Part shown: positions 31,957-32,971 of the stretch, one piece after another
How positions within the stretch are numbered: the first letter of the stretch is position 1
How the letters are laid out: the number at the start of each line of letters is the position of its first letter
DNA from: Gnetum montanum
Lineage: Eukaryota > Streptophyta > Gnetopsida > Gnetales > Gnetaceae
Length of the DNA: 32,971 nucleotides
Assembly: GCA_015680685.1 (NCBI GenBank)
Contig: MNCI01005415.1
Location: 471,631-504,601 of the forward strand
Direction of reading: 5' to 3'
Notes under the pieces: model-generated
Told to the model about the DNA's origin: nothing
The model's database searches: none
What the model saw: only the letters and a program-made list of their open reading frames with translations
Made by a program: the position numbers and the translations under genes

Positions 31957-32481
31957 GATGTTATCAAGGATGAAATGGAATATTTGCTAAGATGTTGTTT
32001 TCATTAGGGGAATAACTTCTACCCACTTAGTAAAATACTTTGTGGTAGTGATAATGAAGCTATGCCCTACGGAGGACTTAAGCGTGATAGGCCCTATGAG
32101 GCCTAGTCCCCATCATTAGAAGGGCCACATAATTTGTGTTGGGTGAAGGTCTGTACTTGATATGTGTATGAGATTTGCATATCTCTGGCATGTGTCACAT
32201 GTCCTAAATTTTTACAGGAAGTTACACTCCATGTAAGGCCAATAGTACCCTAGGCATCTGGCTTTTGTAGCCATAGCCCTGGGTGCTATGTGTCGACCGC
32301 ATAGCCCTTCATGAACCTCATTAACTACCTTTTGTGCTTGCTTATCACCCACACATGCCAGCAATATCCCATCATAGGATCACTGACGTAGGGCATCATT
32401 TCCCATGAGCACGTATTGCCAAGCGCGTTTGCAGATTGCATCTCTCTGAGCCAATGTCAATCCACCTAGGGGTTTGCCATG
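31957..32481 (-). pseudogene. Integrase N-terminal half of E1
   Basis: Read down from 32481 this shows a zinc-binding part (GRHIAP... GYYWPYME... CDTCQRYANL, about 32310-32170) and the start of the catalytic core (WGLGLIGPI), in which the first catalytic Asp is replaced by Gly (32101-32103). The core is interrupted by E2 after the segment ILDNIV. Stops are present. The rest of the domain is at 13405-14079. Confidence 0.75.
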
Positions 32482-32971
32482 CTATAAATAATCTTTAATG
32501 TTATTGTACCACTCTAGGGTGTCCACAGTATTTACAGAAATCACGTGTTCCGCCTGAGTGATAGGTTCTACACATTCTATGATCATAGTTGGCAGGTTTG
32601 CCAAGGAATGCGATGGGATGTTTAATGCAAGGGTAGCTAAGGCATCTGTTATGGTGTTCTCATTGCGTGGCATGTGTTGCACATCAGTGGTCACGAATTG
32701 CTTCAGTAAGAATTTTGCTAGGTCATAGTAGTGTTGCAGGTATGTAACCTTGCAGGCATAGACTTCAGTGATTTGATTCAGAACTAGTTGTGAATCTCCC
32801 CGGATCTCCAGGTGTTTTACATGCAGCGCTTAGGTAGTTAAAAGGCCTTTGAGTAGCCTCTCGCATTCCGCCATGTTGTTGGTGCAAGGGAACGTGAAAT
32901 GATAAGTAGATGGATACATTCCCTCAAAGGGGAATGTGATCATGGCAGTAATGCTACCTCCTCATGTGGTC
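32482..32971 (-). pseudogene. Second RNase H of E1 (Tat type)
   Basis: Read down from the window edge: TNNMAECERLLKGLL, a stop, then LEIRGDSQLVLNQITEVY and DVQHMPRNENTITDALATLA, ending KDYL and a stop at 32482. It aligns with the second RNase H of E2 (27740-28180). The acidic residues in MAECE and RGDSQ are kept. This extra RNase H after the RT-linked one is a known feature of the Tat lineage. Confidence 0.75.

Larger units (their letters stand above)
31952..32971 (-). mobile_element. Tat-like element E1, upstream pol segment
   Basis: This is the other side of E1, separated from 10362-14079 by the E2 insertion. It carries the second RNase H and first half of integrase on the minus strand. 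It reaches the window edge, so RT, gag and the 5' LTR of E1 are outside. Confidence 0.8.

Overview
This window looks like seed-plant nuclear DNA from a large, repeat-rich genome. I see no ordinary host gene, no rRNA or tRNA gene and no bacterial feature. Nearly all of it consists of long, decayed Ty3/gypsy LTR retrotransposons of the plant Tat type, nested inside each other. The Tat call rests on the domain order gag, aspartic protease, reverse transcriptase, RNase H, a second RNase H of the type found in Tat elements, then integrase. The species cannot be told from the sequence.

Nesting, from oldest to youngest. Element 'E-1' (1-1755) contributes only part of an antisense gene. 'E0' (+ strand) enters it at 1756 with a 5' LTR (1756-3417), a primer-binding site, a leader with six hairpin repeats (to 4411), gag-pro (4412-8144), a spacer repeat and the 3' half of its own antisense gene (8645-10361). 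'E1' (- strand) is inserted in E0 at 10361. Its 3' LTR is 10362-12102, followed by a 3'UTR and the integrase end (13405-14079). Its upstream pol continues at 31952-32971. 'E2' (+ strand, 14080-31951, 17.9 kb, flanked by the 5-bp target duplication GTTAC) is inserted in the integrase core of E1.

E2 is the most complete element. Its order is 5' LTR 14080-15231, PBS, repeat-rich leader, gag-pro 15916-20041, spacer repeat A, an antisense gene 20589-25051, spacer repeat B, pol (RT, RNase H, second RNase H, integrase) from about 25909 to 29064, a 242-bp inverted duplication bounded by two single N bases, spacer repeat C, 3'UTR, polypurine tract and 3' LTR 30689-31951.

The most interesting item is the antisense gene. 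It lies between protease and reverse transcriptase, on the opposite strand. It can be read as eight exons joined by seven canonical GT-AG introns, with every splice phase matching apart from one internal frameshift. It has its own TATA-like box. Exon 2 reads like a plant FCP1/NIF-type HAD phosphatase domain with catalytic aspartates lost. Later exons encode a domain that I cannot name, a charged/coiled-coil part and an acidic tail. Pieces of the same gene with introns at the same places occur in E0 and E-1, so it is an inherited part of this group of elements and not a one-off insertion.

Two repeat systems punctuate these elements. Tandem copies of a unit ending in TAAACTRGCA sit at the pro/antisense, antisense/pol and pol/3'UTR borders. 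Arrays of CG-centred palindromes (GCGTATACGC in E2, GCTACGTAGC-like in E0/E1) sit upstream of the LTR TATA boxes; in E2 they also occur around the start of the antisense gene. All genes here carry stops or frameshifts, many fitting C-to-T (G-to-A) decay of methylated cytosines.
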